Source of the DNA: Streptococcus mitis
GTDB lineage: Bacteria > Bacillota > Bacilli > Lactobacillales > Streptococcaceae
Length of the DNA stretch: 64,000 nt
NCBI RefSeq assembly: GCF_023109105.1
Contig: NZ_JALDTZ010000004.1
Location: forward strand, 53,992 to 117,991
Reading direction: 5' to 3'
Shown here piece by piece: positions 52,898 through 63,069 of this stretch. The translations under genes were made by a program, and so were the position numbers. Position 1 is the stretch's first letter. Every line of letters starts with the position of its first letter. The notes beneath the pieces were generated by a model. That model was not told the DNA's origin, did no database searches, and saw nothing but the letters and a program-made list of their open reading frames with translations.

Positions 52898-55013
52898 TTG
52901 GTGCTAGGAGCGACAGATTGACTTTTTCGCGTTCAGTATCAATTTTCTTAACCCAAACGGTCACCAAATCTCCGACAGACACCACCTGGCTAGGATGTTT
53001 GATAAATTTACGACTCATATGAGAAATGTGAATCAAGCCGTCCTCGTGAATCCCGATATCAACGAAGGCACCGAAGTCAACGACATTACGCACTACTCCT
53101 TCTAGTTTTTGTCCAACCTCTAAATCCTTGATGTCTAGAACATCTTGGCGAAGCACAGGTGCATCAAAAGAGTCACGGAAATCTCGACCTGGTTTGAGAA
53201 GGTCTGCAATGATATCTTTAAGAGTTTCTGGACCAAGGTCTAGCTCTTGCGCCATTTCCTTGACTGAAAGTGACTTGAGTTTACTTTGGGCTTCTTCGTT
53301 TATGTCTTTAATATCTAAACGTTTGAAGAGTTCTTTAACGGCAGTGTAATTTTCTGGGTGAACTCCTGTATTATCAAGGATATTGCTACTTTCAGGGATG
53401 CGAAGGAAACCAGCTGCCTGTTCAAAGGCCTTGGCTCCCAGACGAGGAACCTTCTTGATTTGAGCGCGTGAAGTGATTTTCCCTTCTTCCTCACGATATT
53501 TGACGATATTTTCAGAAATGATCTTATTGAGTCCAGCTACGTGGGAAAGAAGAGCTGGGCTGGCTGTGTTAACATTGACACCGACTTGGTTGACCACCGT
53601 ATCGACGACAAAGTCCAGGCTCTCAGACAGTTTCTTTTGACTGACATCGTGTTGGTACTGACCGACACCGATTGACTTAGGATCAATTTTGACCAATTCC
53701 GCAAGAGGATCTTGTAAACGACGGGCGATAGAAATAGCAGAGCGTTTTTCAACAGTCAAGTCTGGGAACTCCTGACGAGCAAGTTCGCTGGCAGAGTATA
53801 CCGAAGCACCACTTTCATTGACGATAACATAGCTGACTTCAGGAAAATCTTTCAGAACTTCCGCCACAAAGGCTTCACTTTCACGACTGGCACTTCCATT
53901 TCCGATAGCAATGATTTCTACACCGTATTGACCAATCAAGTCTGCCAGATCTTTCTTGGCTTCTTCGATTTGACGAGCTGATGCTGGTTTGACAGGATAA
54001 ATGACCTGTGTTGTCAGCATTTTTCCTGTTGCATCAACGACAGCTAGCTTGGCACCTGTACGAAAGGCAGGGTCAAATCCTAGAACCACGCGCCCTTTTA
54101 GAGGAGCAACCAAGAGGAGATTGCGCAGGTTGTCAGAAAAGAGCTGGATAGCTCCTTCTTCCGCTTTCTCAGTTAATTCTGTCCGAATGCGTCGCTCGAT
54201 AGCAGGCAAGACTTTTTTCTTAACAGATTGTTGAACTACTTCATCTATATAAGCGTTTTTCACCTTGAAACGAGCAGCAAAGAAAGCAAGAATGCGGTCT
54301 GTCGCATGTTCAAAACCGACCTTCAAGACACCGAGCTTCTCCCCACGATTGAGGGCTAAGGTACGATAACCCTGCATGTTGCCAACTGTCTCTGAAAAAT
54401 CATAATAAATCTGAAAAACATGCTTTTCATCAAGACTTTCATCCTTGACTTGAGAAGTGAGTTTAGAGTGTCTCAGCACTTCCTGATAGGTCATGGAACG
54501 CAAGGTCACATCTTCCGATAAGGCTTCAACCAAGATATCAACTGCACCAGATAAGGCTTCCTTACCAGTCGCAAATCCTTCACAGACAAACTTTTCAGCT
54601 TCGTTTTCTAAGCCAGCTACATTCTGCAAAATCAAGCGAGCAAGTGGGAAAAGTCCGGCTTCACGGGCAATAGTTGCCTTAGTCCGACGTTTTTCCTTGT
54701 AAGGAAGATAAAGTTCTTCTACGTCTGCTAGTTTTTCGGCAGCTAAGATAGCCTCTTCCAACTCCTTGGTTAACTTGCCTTGTTCTTGAATCTTAGCTAA
54801 GACAGCTTCCTTACGGTCGTTGAGGTTGGTCAGACTTTTATCCAAGTCAATAATGGCCTTAATCGCCACCTCATCCAGACTACCAGTCATGTCCTTGCGA
54901 TAACGCGCGATAAAGGGAATCGTCGCCCCTTCAGCTGTCAGACTCAGAACGGTATCAATTTGCTTTAAAGTCACTCCCAAATCCTGGGAGATTTTTTCAT
55001 ATTTTTTATCCAT
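52884..55013 (-). CDS. tex: Tex, S1-domain RNA-binding protein
   Basis: The protein has 709 residues starting [20 protein letters not shown]. Conserved parts are the N-terminal helical domain, the YqgF-like nuclease-fold domain ([20 protein letters not shown]), helix-hairpin-helix segments ([20 protein letters not shown]) and a C-terminal S1 domain ([20 protein letters not shown]). It affects transcription and toxin expression in Gram-positives. The longer frame to 55100 is rejected; TATAAT is only 6 bases from this ATG, predicting a leaderless mRNA. Confidence 0.96.
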   Translation of the reverse strand: MDKKYEKISQDLGVTLKQIDTVLSLTAEGATIPFIARYRKDMTGSLDEVAIKAIIDLDKSLTNLNDRKEAVLAKIQEQGKLTKELEEAILAAEKLADVEELYLPYKEKRRTKATIAREAGLFPLARLILQNVAGLENEAEKFVCEGFATGKEALSGAVDILVEALSEDVTLRSMTYQEVLRHSKLTSQVKDESLDEKHVFQIYYDFSETVGNMQGYRTLALNRGEKLGVLKVGFEHATDRILAFFAARFKVKNAYIDEVVQQSVKKKVLPAIERRIRTELTEKAEEGAIQLFSDNLRNLLLVAPLKGRVVLGFDPAFRTGAKLAVVDATGKMLTTQVIYPVKPASARQIEEAKKDLADLIGQYGVEIIAIGNGSASRESEAFVAEVLKDFPEVSYVIVNESGASVYSASELARQEFPDLTVEKRSAISIARRLQDPLAELVKIDPKSIGVGQYQHDVSQKKLSESLDFVVDTVVNQVGVNVNTASPALLSHVAGLNKIISENIVKYREEEGKITSRAQIKKVPRLGAKAFEQAAGFLRIPESSNILDNTGVHPENYTAVKELFKRLDIKDINEEAQSKLKSLSVKEMAQELDLGPETLKDIIADLLKPGRDFRDSFDAPVLRQDVLDIKDLEVGQKLEGVVRNVVDFGAFVDIGIHEDGLIHISHMSRKFIKHPSQVVSVGDLVTVWVKKIDTEREKVNLSLLAPNETD

Positions 55014-55019
55014 AAAACT

Positions 55020-55028
55020 ATTATACCA
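55020..55028 (-). promoter_or_regulatory. tex promoter, extended -10, leaderless
   Basis: On the minus strand TGGTATAAT is followed by AGTTTT and the ATG. No ribosome site is present. Confidence 0.7.
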
Positions 55029-55058
55029 CAAGGTGGAAGGCTTTCTCCAATCCTTTTC

Positions 55059-55215
55059 ATACTCAATGAAAATCAAAAAGCAAACTAGGAAGCTAGCCAC
55101 AGGTTGCTCAAAACACTGCTTTGAGGTTGTAGATAAGACTGACGGAGTCAGTCACATATATAATCTATAATCCAAGGCGAAGCTGACATGGTTTGAAGAG
55201 ATTTTCGAAGAGTAT
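55059..55215 (+). repeat. BOX element 3 (longer form)
   Basis: Same ends as elements 1 and 2, with an internal block containing GGTTGCTCAAAACACTGCTT and a GACTGACGGAGTCAGTC palindrome. The boxA core reads CCAAGGCGAAGCTGACATGG. Confidence 0.85.
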
Positions 55216-55299
55216 CAACTATCGAAAACAAATTAAAAAACTCCCTTTTCCTCAAAATAATAGTATAATAGAGGTAGAATTTAGAATCGAGGTACACCT

Positions 55300-55431
55300 A
55301 TGGCTGTAAAATTTACAAAAACAGACGACTTGGACAAGATGTTTGAAGAGTTTGCGAAACTTCCAGATTTGAAACAAGTTACTTTCCCTGATGACAAAGA
55401 GAAAAAAGCCAAAGCAGAAAAGAAAAACTAG
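55300..55431 (+). CDS. conserved small streptococcal protein (43 aa)
   Basis: The frame is MAVKFTKTDDLDKMFEEFAK followed by LPDLKQVTFPDD and a Lys-rich end. TATAAT at 55264-55269 and GAGG before the ATG support expression. Its TAG stop directly abuts the ATG of the permease gene, so the two are an operon. I believe the same short protein is conserved in relatives (possibly NCBI's SPJ_0845 family) but cannot check. Confidence 0.7.
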   Translation: MAVKFTKTDDLDKMFEEFAKLPDLKQVTFPDDKEKKAKAEKKN

Positions 55432-56337
55432 ATGACTGCTTTCCAACAACTCCCATCTAGTGTGCTTCAAACCGGGGCGATTTTTCTCTCCATTATCATT
55501 GAAGCCCTACCCTTCGTTCTGATAGGAAGTATTGTCTCAGGGCTGATTGAGGTTTATATCACACCTGAAAAGGTTTATCATTTTCTCCCTCGAAATCGTT
55601 GGGGGAGAATCTTTTTTGGCACCTTTGTCGGAATACTTTTTCCCTCTTGTGAATGTGGAATTGTCCCCATTATCAATCGTTTTCTGGAAAAGAAGGTTCC
55701 CAGTTACACGGCCGTTCCTTTTCTTGTGACAGCACCTGTCATCAATCCCATTGTTCTCTTTGCGACCTATTCTGCCTTTGGCAACTCCTTCCATGTTGCT
55801 CTGTTACGAGCTCTGGGTTCCATTCTTGTAGCTGTGATACTTGGGATTTTTCTAGGTTTTTTCTGGAAAGAACCGATTCAAAAAGAAAATCGTTTGGCCT
55901 GTCATGAACATGATTTTTCTCACTTGAGCCCTGCAAAAAAAATTTTTCAGGTCTTTGTGCAAGCAATTGATGAATTTTTTGATACGGGGCGTTATTTGGT
56001 ATTTGGCTGTCTCTTTGCCTCTGTTATACAGGTTTACGTTCCGACTCGGATTCTGACCTCTATTAGTGCGACCCCTATTTTTGCCATTCTGCTCTTGATG
56101 CTTTTAGCCTTTCTTCTTTCGCTCTGTAGTGAGGCGGATGCCTTTATCGGAGCCTCTCTTCTATCGAGTTTCGGCTTGGCACCAGTTCTGGCCTTTCTCG
56201 TCATTGGCCCAATGCTGGATATCAAAAATATTCTCATGATGAAAAATTACTTGAAAGCACGATTTATCAGTCACTTCATAACTATTGTGACTCTTGTCGT
56301 TTTAGTGTATTCTCTCTTGATTGGAGTCATCCTATGA
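55432..56337 (+). CDS. YraQ-like permease (UPF0718/DUF318)
   Basis: The protein has 301 residues and about eight membrane helices. The conserved motif PSCECGIVPIINRFLEKKVP, with two Cys, and FLVTAPVINPIVLFATYSAF are the family hallmarks. It is paired with the next gene by an ATGA overlap; such pairs are thought to form a transporter, possibly for a metal or small anion. Substrate unproven. Confidence 0.88.
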   Translation: MTAFQQLPSSVLQTGAIFLSIIIEALPFVLIGSIVSGLIEVYITPEKVYHFLPRNRWGRIFFGTFVGILFPSCECGIVPIINRFLEKKVPSYTAVPFLVTAPVINPIVLFATYSAFGNSFHVALLRALGSILVAVILGIFLGFFWKEPIQKENRLACHEHDFSHLSPAKKIFQVFVQAIDEFFDTGRYLVFGCLFASVIQVYVPTRILTSISATPIFAILLLMLLAFLLSLCSEADAFIGASLLSSFGLAPVLAFLVIGPMLDIKNILMMKNYLKARFISHFITIVTLVVLVYSLLIGVIL

Positions 56338-57149
56338 TTCGATTTTTAGTTTTAGCTGGATATTTTGAACTGACCGTGTATCTTCATCTGTCAGGCAAAT
56401 TAAACCAGTACATCAACATGCACTATTCCTATCTGGCCTATATTTCCATGGTGCTTTCCTTTATCTTAGCAATTGTTCAATTATATATCTGGATGAAGCA
56501 AGTTAAAATTCACAGTCATCTGAACAACCGATTGGCGAAGGTGACGAGTATTGCTCTTCTGGCCATTCCACTTATCGTTGGCTTAACTTTCCCAACTGTT
56601 AGCTTGGATTCTCAAACCGTTTCGGCTAAAGGCTATCATTTCCCCCTATCGGAAGGGACGGATCAAGCCATTCAGACAAGTGAAGGGACGACAAGCCAAT
56701 ATTTGAAACCAGATACCAGTTCTTATTTTTCAAAAACAGCCTATGACAAGGAAATGCGAACGGCGGCGGATAAATACTTGTCCCAAGATAGCATTCGAAT
56801 TACTAATGAAAACTATATGGAAGTCATGGAAGCCATCTACGACTATCCAGATGAATTTGAAGGCAAGACAGTCCAGTTTACAGGCTTTGTCTATAATGAC
56901 CCCAGCCATGCCAATAGCCAATTTTTGTTCCGCTTCGGCATTATCCACTGTATCGCAGATTCGGGTGTCTATGGATTGCTGACCAAGGGAAATACCCGTC
57001 AGTATGAGAATAACACCTGGATAACAGCCAAAGGAAAACTGGTCAATCACTACCATAAAGAACTCAAACAAAACCTCCCAACCTTGGAAATTGATAGTTT
57101 TACTAAAGTCGATAAACCAGAAAATCCCTATGTGTATCGTGTGTTTTAA
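56334..57149 (+). CDS. TIGR03943 family membrane protein
   Basis: The protein has 271 residues. Three N-terminal helices (AYISMVLSFILAIVQLYIWM and others) precede an extracytoplasmic domain with GFVYNDPSHANSQFLFRFGI and HCIADSGVYGL. It is the usual partner of the YraQ-like permease. The domain resembles an OB-like fold with a possible metal ligand Cys-His pair. Confidence 0.85.
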   Translation: MIRFLVLAGYFELTVYLHLSGKLNQYINMHYSYLAYISMVLSFILAIVQLYIWMKQVKIHSHLNNRLAKVTSIALLAIPLIVGLTFPTVSLDSQTVSAKGYHFPLSEGTDQAIQTSEGTTSQYLKPDTSSYFSKTAYDKEMRTAADKYLSQDSIRITNENYMEVMEAIYDYPDEFEGKTVQFTGFVYNDPSHANSQFLFRFGIIHCIADSGVYGLLTKGNTRQYENNTWITAKGKLVNHYHKELKQNLPTLEIDSFTKVDKPENPYVYRVF

Positions 57150-57150
57150 T

Positions 57151-57212
57151 AAAAAAGAGACAATATCAGAGTTTCTGTATTACAGAATTCTAATATTGTC
57201 TCTTCATTTTTT
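57151..57212. terminator. terminator after the permease operon
   Basis: AAGAGACAATAT and ATATTGTCTCTT form a long stem with A-run before and T-run after; bidirectional, also ends the toxin transcript. Confidence 0.8.
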
Positions 57213-57243
57213 TCTTATGCTCATTTCAATTTAACAAACTAGC

Positions 57244-57657
57244 TTACTTTTTGTTCTTTTCTCTGACAGAATGTTCAGAAACCCATTTAGAATATCTTAT
57301 CATTTTTTCATCAGTTAAAGTTTCTACCGCTATAGTCACACACATATCAACCGCTTCTTCCACAGAAACAGAAAAGTGATAACCATTTAATTGTAAAAAT
57401 TTCACTAAAACATAAAAGGCTGTTCGTTTATTTGCATTAGCAAAAACATGTTTCTTTATCAATTGAACAAATAGTATCGTTGCCTTATCAAAAATTGTTG
57501 GATAAAGATGCTTCCCAAAGACAAATTGTTCTGGTAAATTGACAATCATATTTAAAGCCGAAGGACTAACTGTTTGAATTTTCTCATTTGGAGAATATCG
57601 TTGAATTGCTAAAGCATTAATTTTTTCAATTTGCTTTTCTGTTAGATAGATTGTCAT
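57244..57657 (-). CDS. doc: Doc-family toxin (Fic fold)
   Basis: The protein has 137 residues. The Fic/Doc motif is HVFANANKRTAF (His70, Lys77). Doc of phage P1 phosphorylates EF-Tu. The fifth motif position is Asn and not Asp/Glu; I believe this is common in Firmicute Doc proteins. It is coupled (ATGA, 57654-57657) to the antitoxin gene before it. Confidence 0.85.
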   Translation of the reverse strand: MTIYLTEKQIEKINALAIQRYSPNEKIQTVSPSALNMIVNLPEQFVFGKHLYPTIFDKATILFVQLIKKHVFANANKRTAFYVLVKFLQLNGYHFSVSVEEAVDMCVTIAVETLTDEKMIRYSKWVSEHSVREKNKK

Positions 57658-57890
57658 TTTTCCACCAAAGCTTTGAAAACATCGTCGAATTCATCAAAAA
57701 TTGTATCCAATTTCAAGTTAAAGTCATCATCAGATACATAAGAAACCTGATGATCCAATTCTTCAGGAGTAAAGATAATTTCACCACTTGGTAACAATTT
57801 TGCTTCGTATTTAACACCACTTGGAATATTGAATTCACTGGGAATGGTAATGGTGATTGAATTTCCTTGTTTTCTTGTTTTTACGACCAT
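57654..57890 (-). CDS. AbrB-type antitoxin
   Basis: The protein has 78 residues. The N-terminal VVKTRKQGNSITITIPSEFN is a SpoVT/AbrB swapped-hairpin DNA-binding domain; the acidic C-terminal part (SDDDFNLKLDTIFDEFDDVF) should wrap the toxin. GGAGG precedes the ATG. Doc is usually paired with Phd; AbrB-like partners are a less common but known pairing. Confidence 0.85.
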   Translation of the reverse strand: MVVKTRKQGNSITITIPSEFNIPSGVKYEAKLLPSGEIIFTPEELDHQVSYVSDDDFNLKLDTIFDEFDDVFKALVEK

Positions 57891-58312
57891 CTGATTTCCT
57901 CCTTTGAAGTATTATAACAAATAATTACGGTAATTACAACGATAGTGTAAAACTGCTATCTCATTTCAAATCTTATCCAAAATACTCCTGCATAAGTGAT
58001 TTTTTAAGGTTTTTAATTCTTCCAAAGATTTTTGAATTGTCAACTATGATTTTGCTCTTTCTATCATATATTCAATATTTGTTAGAGGATTTGCGTTACC
58101 TTCAGTCCAAAGAATCTCCCACAACTAATCAATTTTATTTTTTAATTCACCTGTAATCATATAATCTCTTTTCTTTGGTTTTTAAAATTATTAATATCCT
58201 TATTTTAACAGATTTCGAACAAAGCTTCAATCGGGTTTATATCTGTAAGAATTTCTTTTCAAAAATAAAAAAGCAAACACAAAATATGGTTCACTTTTTA
58301 AACATCCTACTC
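57891..58312. other. gene-poor stretch between antitoxin and ribF
   Basis: This 422-bp AT-rich stretch holds the antitoxin promoter region and a decayed coding frame on the minus strand (57966-58160). Between 58161 and 58312 I see nothing definable. Confidence 0.6.
57966..58160 (-). pseudogene. decayed hsdM-like remnant
   Basis: A single minus-strand frame reads MITGELKNKID, stop (58125-58127), LWEILWTEGNANPLTNIEYM, IERAKS, stop (58044-58046), then LTIQKSLEELKTLKNHLCRS. The opening matches the N-terminus of type I HsdM proteins as I remember it (MITGELKNKIDxLWxxFW...NPL), then departs from it, which suggests an internal deletion. AGAG lies before the ATG. The two in-frame stops make it non-functional. 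Confidence 0.6.
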
Positions 58313-59233
58313 TCAATCCTTCCAATTCCGAGCAATTTCTTCATCTTTCTGGAGTTGGTCTACCAGTTCTTCAACGGAGTTAAATTTGACCATTTCTCGT
58401 ACACGGTCTAACCAGTAGACAATGACTGTTTCACCATAAATGTCATCTGAGAAATCAAAAATATTGACTTCAAAACGTGGCTCTTCTCCATCGAAAGTAA
58501 CATTTTTCCCAACACTCGCCATTCCACGATATCTTTTACGCTGCACTTCGACATCGACTACGTAGACACCATCTGCTGGCATATAGGTTCGATCTCTTAA
58601 AACTAAGTTTGCTGTTGGGTAACCGATAGTCCGTCCACGAGCATTGCCATGAACAACCATTCCACGTGATGGTAGAGGAGTTCCAAGTAAATGACCTGCT
58701 TCCCTTACATCTCCATCAAGAATAGCTTGACGAATACGAGTAGAACTAATTTTCCCCTTTTCATCCTCAACGGGTGGAACAATGATGATTTCGCCATCAA
58801 AATAGTCTTTCAAATCATCAGCAGTTTTCTTATCAGAACCAAACGTGTAATCAAATCCTGCTACGATAATCGCTGGTTTTAATGCTCTAACATAGGTATC
58901 AAAGAACTCTTTCCCCGTTAAACTAGCAAATTTACTACTAAAGTCAAGTAAGAAAAGAGCTTCTACTCCATGCCATTTCATCTTATGTTCACGTTCTTCA
59001 TGGCTGACAATATGAAGCATTAATTCTGGCTTGTAAGGTTGCAAAGCGAGCTTAGGGGACTCTGTAAAGGTCATCACGACAACTGGTAGATAATCTTTCA
59101 TAGAAGCCTTGCTAGCTACTTCAAAAAGCTTCTGATGTCCCTTATGAATACCGTCAAAATAGCCTAATACAAGAACTGTTTTATCCGGTACTGCGATGTC
59201 TTTTTCATTTTTTATAGGTACTGTTGTAATCAT
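58313..59233 (-). CDS. ribF: bifunctional riboflavin kinase / FAD synthetase
   Basis: The protein has 306 residues. The N-terminal nucleotidyltransferase half has LVLGYFDGIHKGHQKLF and STRIRQAILDGDVREA; the C-terminal kinase half has RTIGYPTANL and DGVYVVDV. It makes FMN and FAD from riboflavin. The -10 is 6 bases from the ATG. Confidence 0.96.
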   Translation of the reverse strand: MITTVPIKNEKDIAVPDKTVLVLGYFDGIHKGHQKLFEVASKASMKDYLPVVVMTFTESPKLALQPYKPELMLHIVSHEEREHKMKWHGVEALFLLDFSSKFASLTGKEFFDTYVRALKPAIIVAGFDYTFGSDKKTADDLKDYFDGEIIIVPPVEDEKGKISSTRIRQAILDGDVREAGHLLGTPLPSRGMVVHGNARGRTIGYPTANLVLRDRTYMPADGVYVVDVEVQRKRYRGMASVGKNVTFDGEEPRFEVNIFDFSDDIYGETVIVYWLDRVREMVKFNSVEELVDQLQKDEEIARNWKD

Positions 59234-59239
59234 GAAACT

Positions 59240-59248
59240 ATTATATCA
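59240..59248 (-). promoter_or_regulatory. ribF promoter, extended -10, leaderless
   Basis: TGATATAAT on the minus strand, then AGTTTC and the ATG; nearly identical to the tex arrangement. Confidence 0.7.
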
Positions 59249-59311
59249 TAGAGAAAGCCTTTTCGCTAAAAGGAAATCCCAAATGTTGTTTTTTGCTCCT
59301 GAACTGACCTT

Positions 59312-59463
59312 ATACTCTTCGAAAATCTCTTCAAACCACGTCAACGTCGCCTTGCCGTAGGTATATGTAACTGACTTCGTCAGTCTTATCTACAACCTCA
59401 AAGCAGTGCTTTGAGCAACCTGCGGCTAGTTTCCTAGTTTGCTTTTTGATTTTCATTGAGTAT
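59312..59463 (-). repeat. BOX element 4 (longer form, inverted)
   Basis: Starts ATACTCTTCGAAAATCTCTT and ends TTTTCATTGAGTAT; contains CGTCGCCTTGCCGTAGG, the boxA core, and GACTGACTTCGTCAGTC-type and CTCAAAGCAGTGCTTTGAG palindromes in its middle. Confidence 0.9.
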
Positions 59464-59490
59464 TAAAAAACATTTCAAGATGTTAATTTT

Positions 59491-59521
59491 AAAAAATAGC
59501 ATCCCCTAAGAGATGCTATCG
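59491..59521 (-). terminator. terminator after smc
   Basis: On the minus strand GATAGCATC ... GATGCTATTTTTT, directly after the smc stop. Confidence 0.8.
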
Positions 59522-59529
59522 TTTGGTAA

Positions 59530-62500
59530 CTAGTCTACTGTTTCTTCCAAATCTTTTAACTTCACCGAAACAATTTTTGAGACACCTGATTCTTGCATGG
59601 TCACTCCATAGATAGAATCAGCCGCTGCCATGGTTCCCTTACGGTGGGTCACAACGATAAACTGGCTGTCCTTGTCAAATCGATTGAGGTAATCCCCAAA
59701 ACGTTTAACATTGGCTTCATCCAGCGCAGCTTCCACCTCATCCAAGATGACAAATGGAATGGTCTTGACACGAATAATGGAAAAGAGCAAAGCAAGAGCC
59801 GATAGGGCTTTTTCACCACCACTCATAAGGTTAAGCGACTGGATTTTCTTACCTGGAGGTTGAACAGAAATCTCAACCCCAGCTGTCAGCAAGTCGCCCT
59901 CAGTCAATATCAAGTCTGCCTGACCTCCGCCAAACATCTGTTTGAAGGTCACTTTAAAGGACTCACGAATAGCCTCAAAGGTTGATTTAAAGCGTTCCTT
60001 GACCTCATCATTCATCTCTGTAATGGTCTCAAGGAGCAGATTTTTCGCTGACAAAATGTCATCTCGCTGGCTATTGAGGAAATCCAGACGGCTGTGAACT
60101 TCTTCGTACTGTTCAATAGCATCCAAATTGACAGGACCCAGCGAGCGAATAGCCTTCTCTAAATCTTTAACCTCTTGCTCTGCCAGATTGAGATTTTCCA
60201 ACTCATGTGCCTTTTCTAGTGCTTCAGTATAGCTAATCTGATACTGGTCTGTTAATTGACTTTGTAGATGGCGCAAGCGCTCGCTGACCTTTTCTTTCTT
60301 GGCCTCAGCACGAGTTTGCTTGCGAATCCACTCCTCATTCTGCTGGCGAGCCTGGTCCAAATGACTAGCAATATCATCCAGTTGACCTTCAATATCATCC
60401 AACTCAAACTGCTTGCGAATCAAACCTTGTTGGAGGTTTGTTTTCTGAATTTTGGCTTCTTCAGACTGTTGACTGAGCAGTTCTGTATCAACCTTCTCAA
60501 GATTATCAACCTTTTCTTGGAGAAGACGCTGAATTTCCTCTTGCTCAAGATCAAGATTATTTAGTTCCTTACCTAAGCGTTCAATATCCGCAACTTCGTA
60601 ACGTTTTTGCCCTTGTAGTTCTGTCTTAAGCAGGCGAACTTGCGCTAGCTCTTCCTGCAAGTTTTGATAGCGTTCTTGGATGGCATTTTTGTTAGACTTA
60701 ATCTCTTCAATCTCAGCTTCTAGCTTTTGCTTATCACTGGCGATTGTAGCAAGGCTCTCTTGGCATCTTTCCTTGTCTGCTTGCCAATCTCCTTCAGAAA
60801 GACGATCTAATTCCTCTACTTGTAGTTTCCAAAGAGTTTCCAGTTCCTCAACTTGCTGACTGGTTTGCTGATAAGCGAGGGATAAGCCCTGCTCCTGAAT
60901 ACGAGCCTGCTCTCCTTGAGATTTGATGGCTTCTAATCTTTCTGTCACCGTAGCCATCTCATCTTGCAAAGCCTTCAAACTCGCTTCTTCTGAACGAAGA
61001 CTTGCTTCTTCTTCAGCAATTTCTTTTTGTAATTGCTCCAGTTCTGGCTTGATGAAAATACTGTTATTCTGGCGATTGGCTCCACCTGCATAGGAACCAC
61101 CTGTTCGCAACTCTGTCCCATCCAGTGTCACTATACGAACCTGATAACGAACTTGACGAGCTGCTGCACGCGCATGTTCCACTGTATCAAAAATTGCTGT
61201 CGTAGCTAGCAAGTTCTTGAAAATGGCTTCCAGTCTAGTATCGAATGTCACTAATTCATCTGCCATGCCCAGAAATCCCGGACTTGCAGCGATAGCATCT
61301 TGATTCTGACTAGAAATCGTACGCGCCTTAATCGTTGTCAAAGGAAGAAAGGTTGCACGACCGGCTCTGTTCCGTTTGAGGAAATCAATGGCTTTGGTTG
61401 CCGCGTTCTCATCTTCTACGATGATGTGCTGACTACTGGCCCCTAATGCAATCTCTAAGGCAGTTTGATAATGCACATCAAAGGTCAGATGCTCACTGAC
61501 TGCGCCAATAATCCCACCAAGACGGTCTTTTTCTTGGAGAACACTCTTAACACCTGCATAAAAGTTACTATGATTTCTCAGGATATTTTCCAAACTTTGA
61601 GCTCTGGCCTGCTTGTTTTTGAGATTATCCAGACGGTCAAAGAGTTGACTTTGTTGAGTTTGATAGGAAGCTTTCTGCTCCTCTTGCTCCTTGGCAATAG
61701 CTTGATAGTTAGCCAATAATTTCTGAACCTGCTCCTTGGCAGTTTCAAGCTCTTCTTTTTGCTGACTAGCCTTCTCTTTAGCTGTAGGCAGCTGTTCTTT
61801 CAGCTTTTGTAGTTGATCTGCTTTTTTTTGAGAAAGCTGACGACTATTTTCCAACTCGTTTTCGATGCGGGTCAGTTGGTTTGAGACATCTGCTTCTTCT
61901 TGTAAAAGGGCTACAAAACGTTCACGTAAGTGCTCAATCATCTGATCAGGATCATCTGAAAAAGCTAGCAATTCAGCTTCTAAACGATTGACCTTTTGAT
62001 TATTTTGGACTAGGTTTTCCTCTAAATGTGCTAAAGAGTTTTCTTTATCAGATTTTTCTTTGCTGAGTGACTTTCTCTTATCATCCAAAGCAGCTAAACG
62101 GGCTTGTGCTTCCTGTTGATTGAGGGCAACTTGCTCAGACTCCAGTTTCGACAGGGCTAATTTTCTCTCTAAATCACTAATCAGACTGGTCAAATCCATC
62201 AAACTGCCTTGATCTTTGGCCATTTCAGCCTGTAAATCTTGGCGTTGCTTCTTGAGATTCTGATTTTCCTCTTCTAGTTTTTCACGCTTTTGGTAGTAGC
62301 TCGTCAAGAGTTCCTGAACCTGCGCCAACTCTTCTTCTGTCGACTCTAATTCAGCCTTATTTTCCTTGATTTGAGCAACTAAAACGTCTAAATAAATGGC
62401 CTTACGTTGACCTTCCAAGTCTAAAAACTTACGGGCATTCTCAGCTTGCTTCTCCAGAGGCTTGATTTGATTATCCAACTCGTAGATAATGTCCTCTAAG

Positions 62501-63069
62501 CGGTCTAGATTATCTTGAGTTTGCTGCAATTTACTCTCAGTTTCTTTTCTGCGAGTCTTGTATTTTAAAACTCCAGCAGCTTCTTCGAAAATGGCACGAC
62601 GTTCTTCAGGCTTGGAGTTGAAAATCTCTTCAACCTTCCCTTGGGAAATGATAGAGAAGGAATCTCGTCCCAAACCTGTATCCAAGAAGAGATCATGAAT
62701 ATCACGCAGACGGACTTTCTTGCCGTCAATCTTGTATTCGCTATCTCCACTTCGATAGATATGGCGTTCTACCCTGATTTCTTGACCTGCATCCTCTATA
62801 AATCCATCATTATTATCCAGAGTCACAACTACAGAAGCATAATTGAGCGGTTTGCGACTTTCTGTTCCAGCAAAAATGACATCCGGCATCTTGCCACCAC
62901 GGAGACTCTTAACACTAGACTCCCCCAATGCCCAGCGCAGACTTTCTGTAATATTCGACTTTCCAGATCCATTTGGTCCAACAACTGCCGTCACACCTTG
63001 GTCAAAGATGACCTTGGTCTTGTCAGCAAAAGACTTGAATCCCTGAATTTCGATTTCCTTTAAATACAT
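59530..63069 (-). CDS. smc: chromosome segregation ATPase SMC
   Basis: The protein has 1179 residues. Walker A near 32-39 (GPNGSGKSN), long coiled coils, a hinge at about 500-660 ([28 protein letters not shown]), and the C-terminal signature [18 protein letters not shown] with Walker [18 protein letters not shown]. It condenses and organises the chromosome with ScpA and ScpB. It overlaps rnc by 10 bases. Confidence 0.98.
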   Translation of the reverse strand: MYLKEIEIQGFKSFADKTKVIFDQGVTAVVGPNGSGKSNITESLRWALGESSVKSLRGGKMPDVIFAGTESRKPLNYASVVVTLDNNDGFIEDAGQEIRVERHIYRSGDSEYKIDGKKVRLRDIHDLFLDTGLGRDSFSIISQGKVEEIFNSKPEERRAIFEEAAGVLKYKTRRKETESKLQQTQDNLDRLEDIIYELDNQIKPLEKQAENARKFLDLEGQRKAIYLDVLVAQIKENKAELESTEEELAQVQELLTSYYQKREKLEEENQNLKKQRQDLQAEMAKDQGSLMDLTSLISDLERKLALSKLESEQVALNQQEAQARLAALDDKRKSLSKEKSDKENSLAHLEENLVQNNQKVNRLEAELLAFSDDPDQMIEHLRERFVALLQEEADVSNQLTRIENELENSRQLSQKKADQLQKLKEQLPTAKEKASQQKEELETAKEQVQKLLANYQAIAKEQEEQKASYQTQQSQLFDRLDNLKNKQARAQSLENILRNHSNFYAGVKSVLQEKDRLGGIIGAVSEHLTFDVHYQTALEIALGASSQHIIVEDENAATKAIDFLKRNRAGRATFLPLTTIKARTISSQNQDAIAASPGFLGMADELVTFDTRLEAIFKNLLATTAIFDTVEHARAAARQVRYQVRIVTLDGTELRTGGSYAGGANRQNNSIFIKPELEQLQKEIAEEEASLRSEEASLKALQDEMATVTERLEAIKSQGEQARIQEQGLSLAYQQTSQQVEELETLWKLQVEELDRLSEGDWQADKERCQESLATIASDKQKLEAEIEEIKSNKNAIQERYQNLQEELAQVRLLKTELQGQKRYEVADIERLGKELNNLDLEQEEIQRLLQEKVDNLEKVDTELLSQQSEEAKIQKTNLQQGLIRKQFELDDIEGQLDDIASHLDQARQQNEEWIRKQTRAEAKKEKVSERLRHLQSQLTDQYQISYTEALEKAHELENLNLAEQEVKDLEKAIRSLGPVNLDAIEQYEEVHSRLDFLNSQRDDILSAKNLLLETITEMNDEVKERFKSTFEAIRESFKVTFKQMFGGGQADLILTEGDLLTAGVEISVQPPGKKIQSLNLMSGGEKALSALALLFSIIRVKTIPFVILDEVEAALDEANVKRFGDYLNRFDKDSQFIVVTHRKGTMAAADSIYGVTMQESGVSKIVSVKLKDLEETVD

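Noticed and set aside
57430..57466. Doc motif with Asn in place of Asp as evidence of an inactive toxin
   Set aside because: I believe Asn at this position is common in Firmicute Doc proteins, and His, Lys and Arg of the motif are kept.
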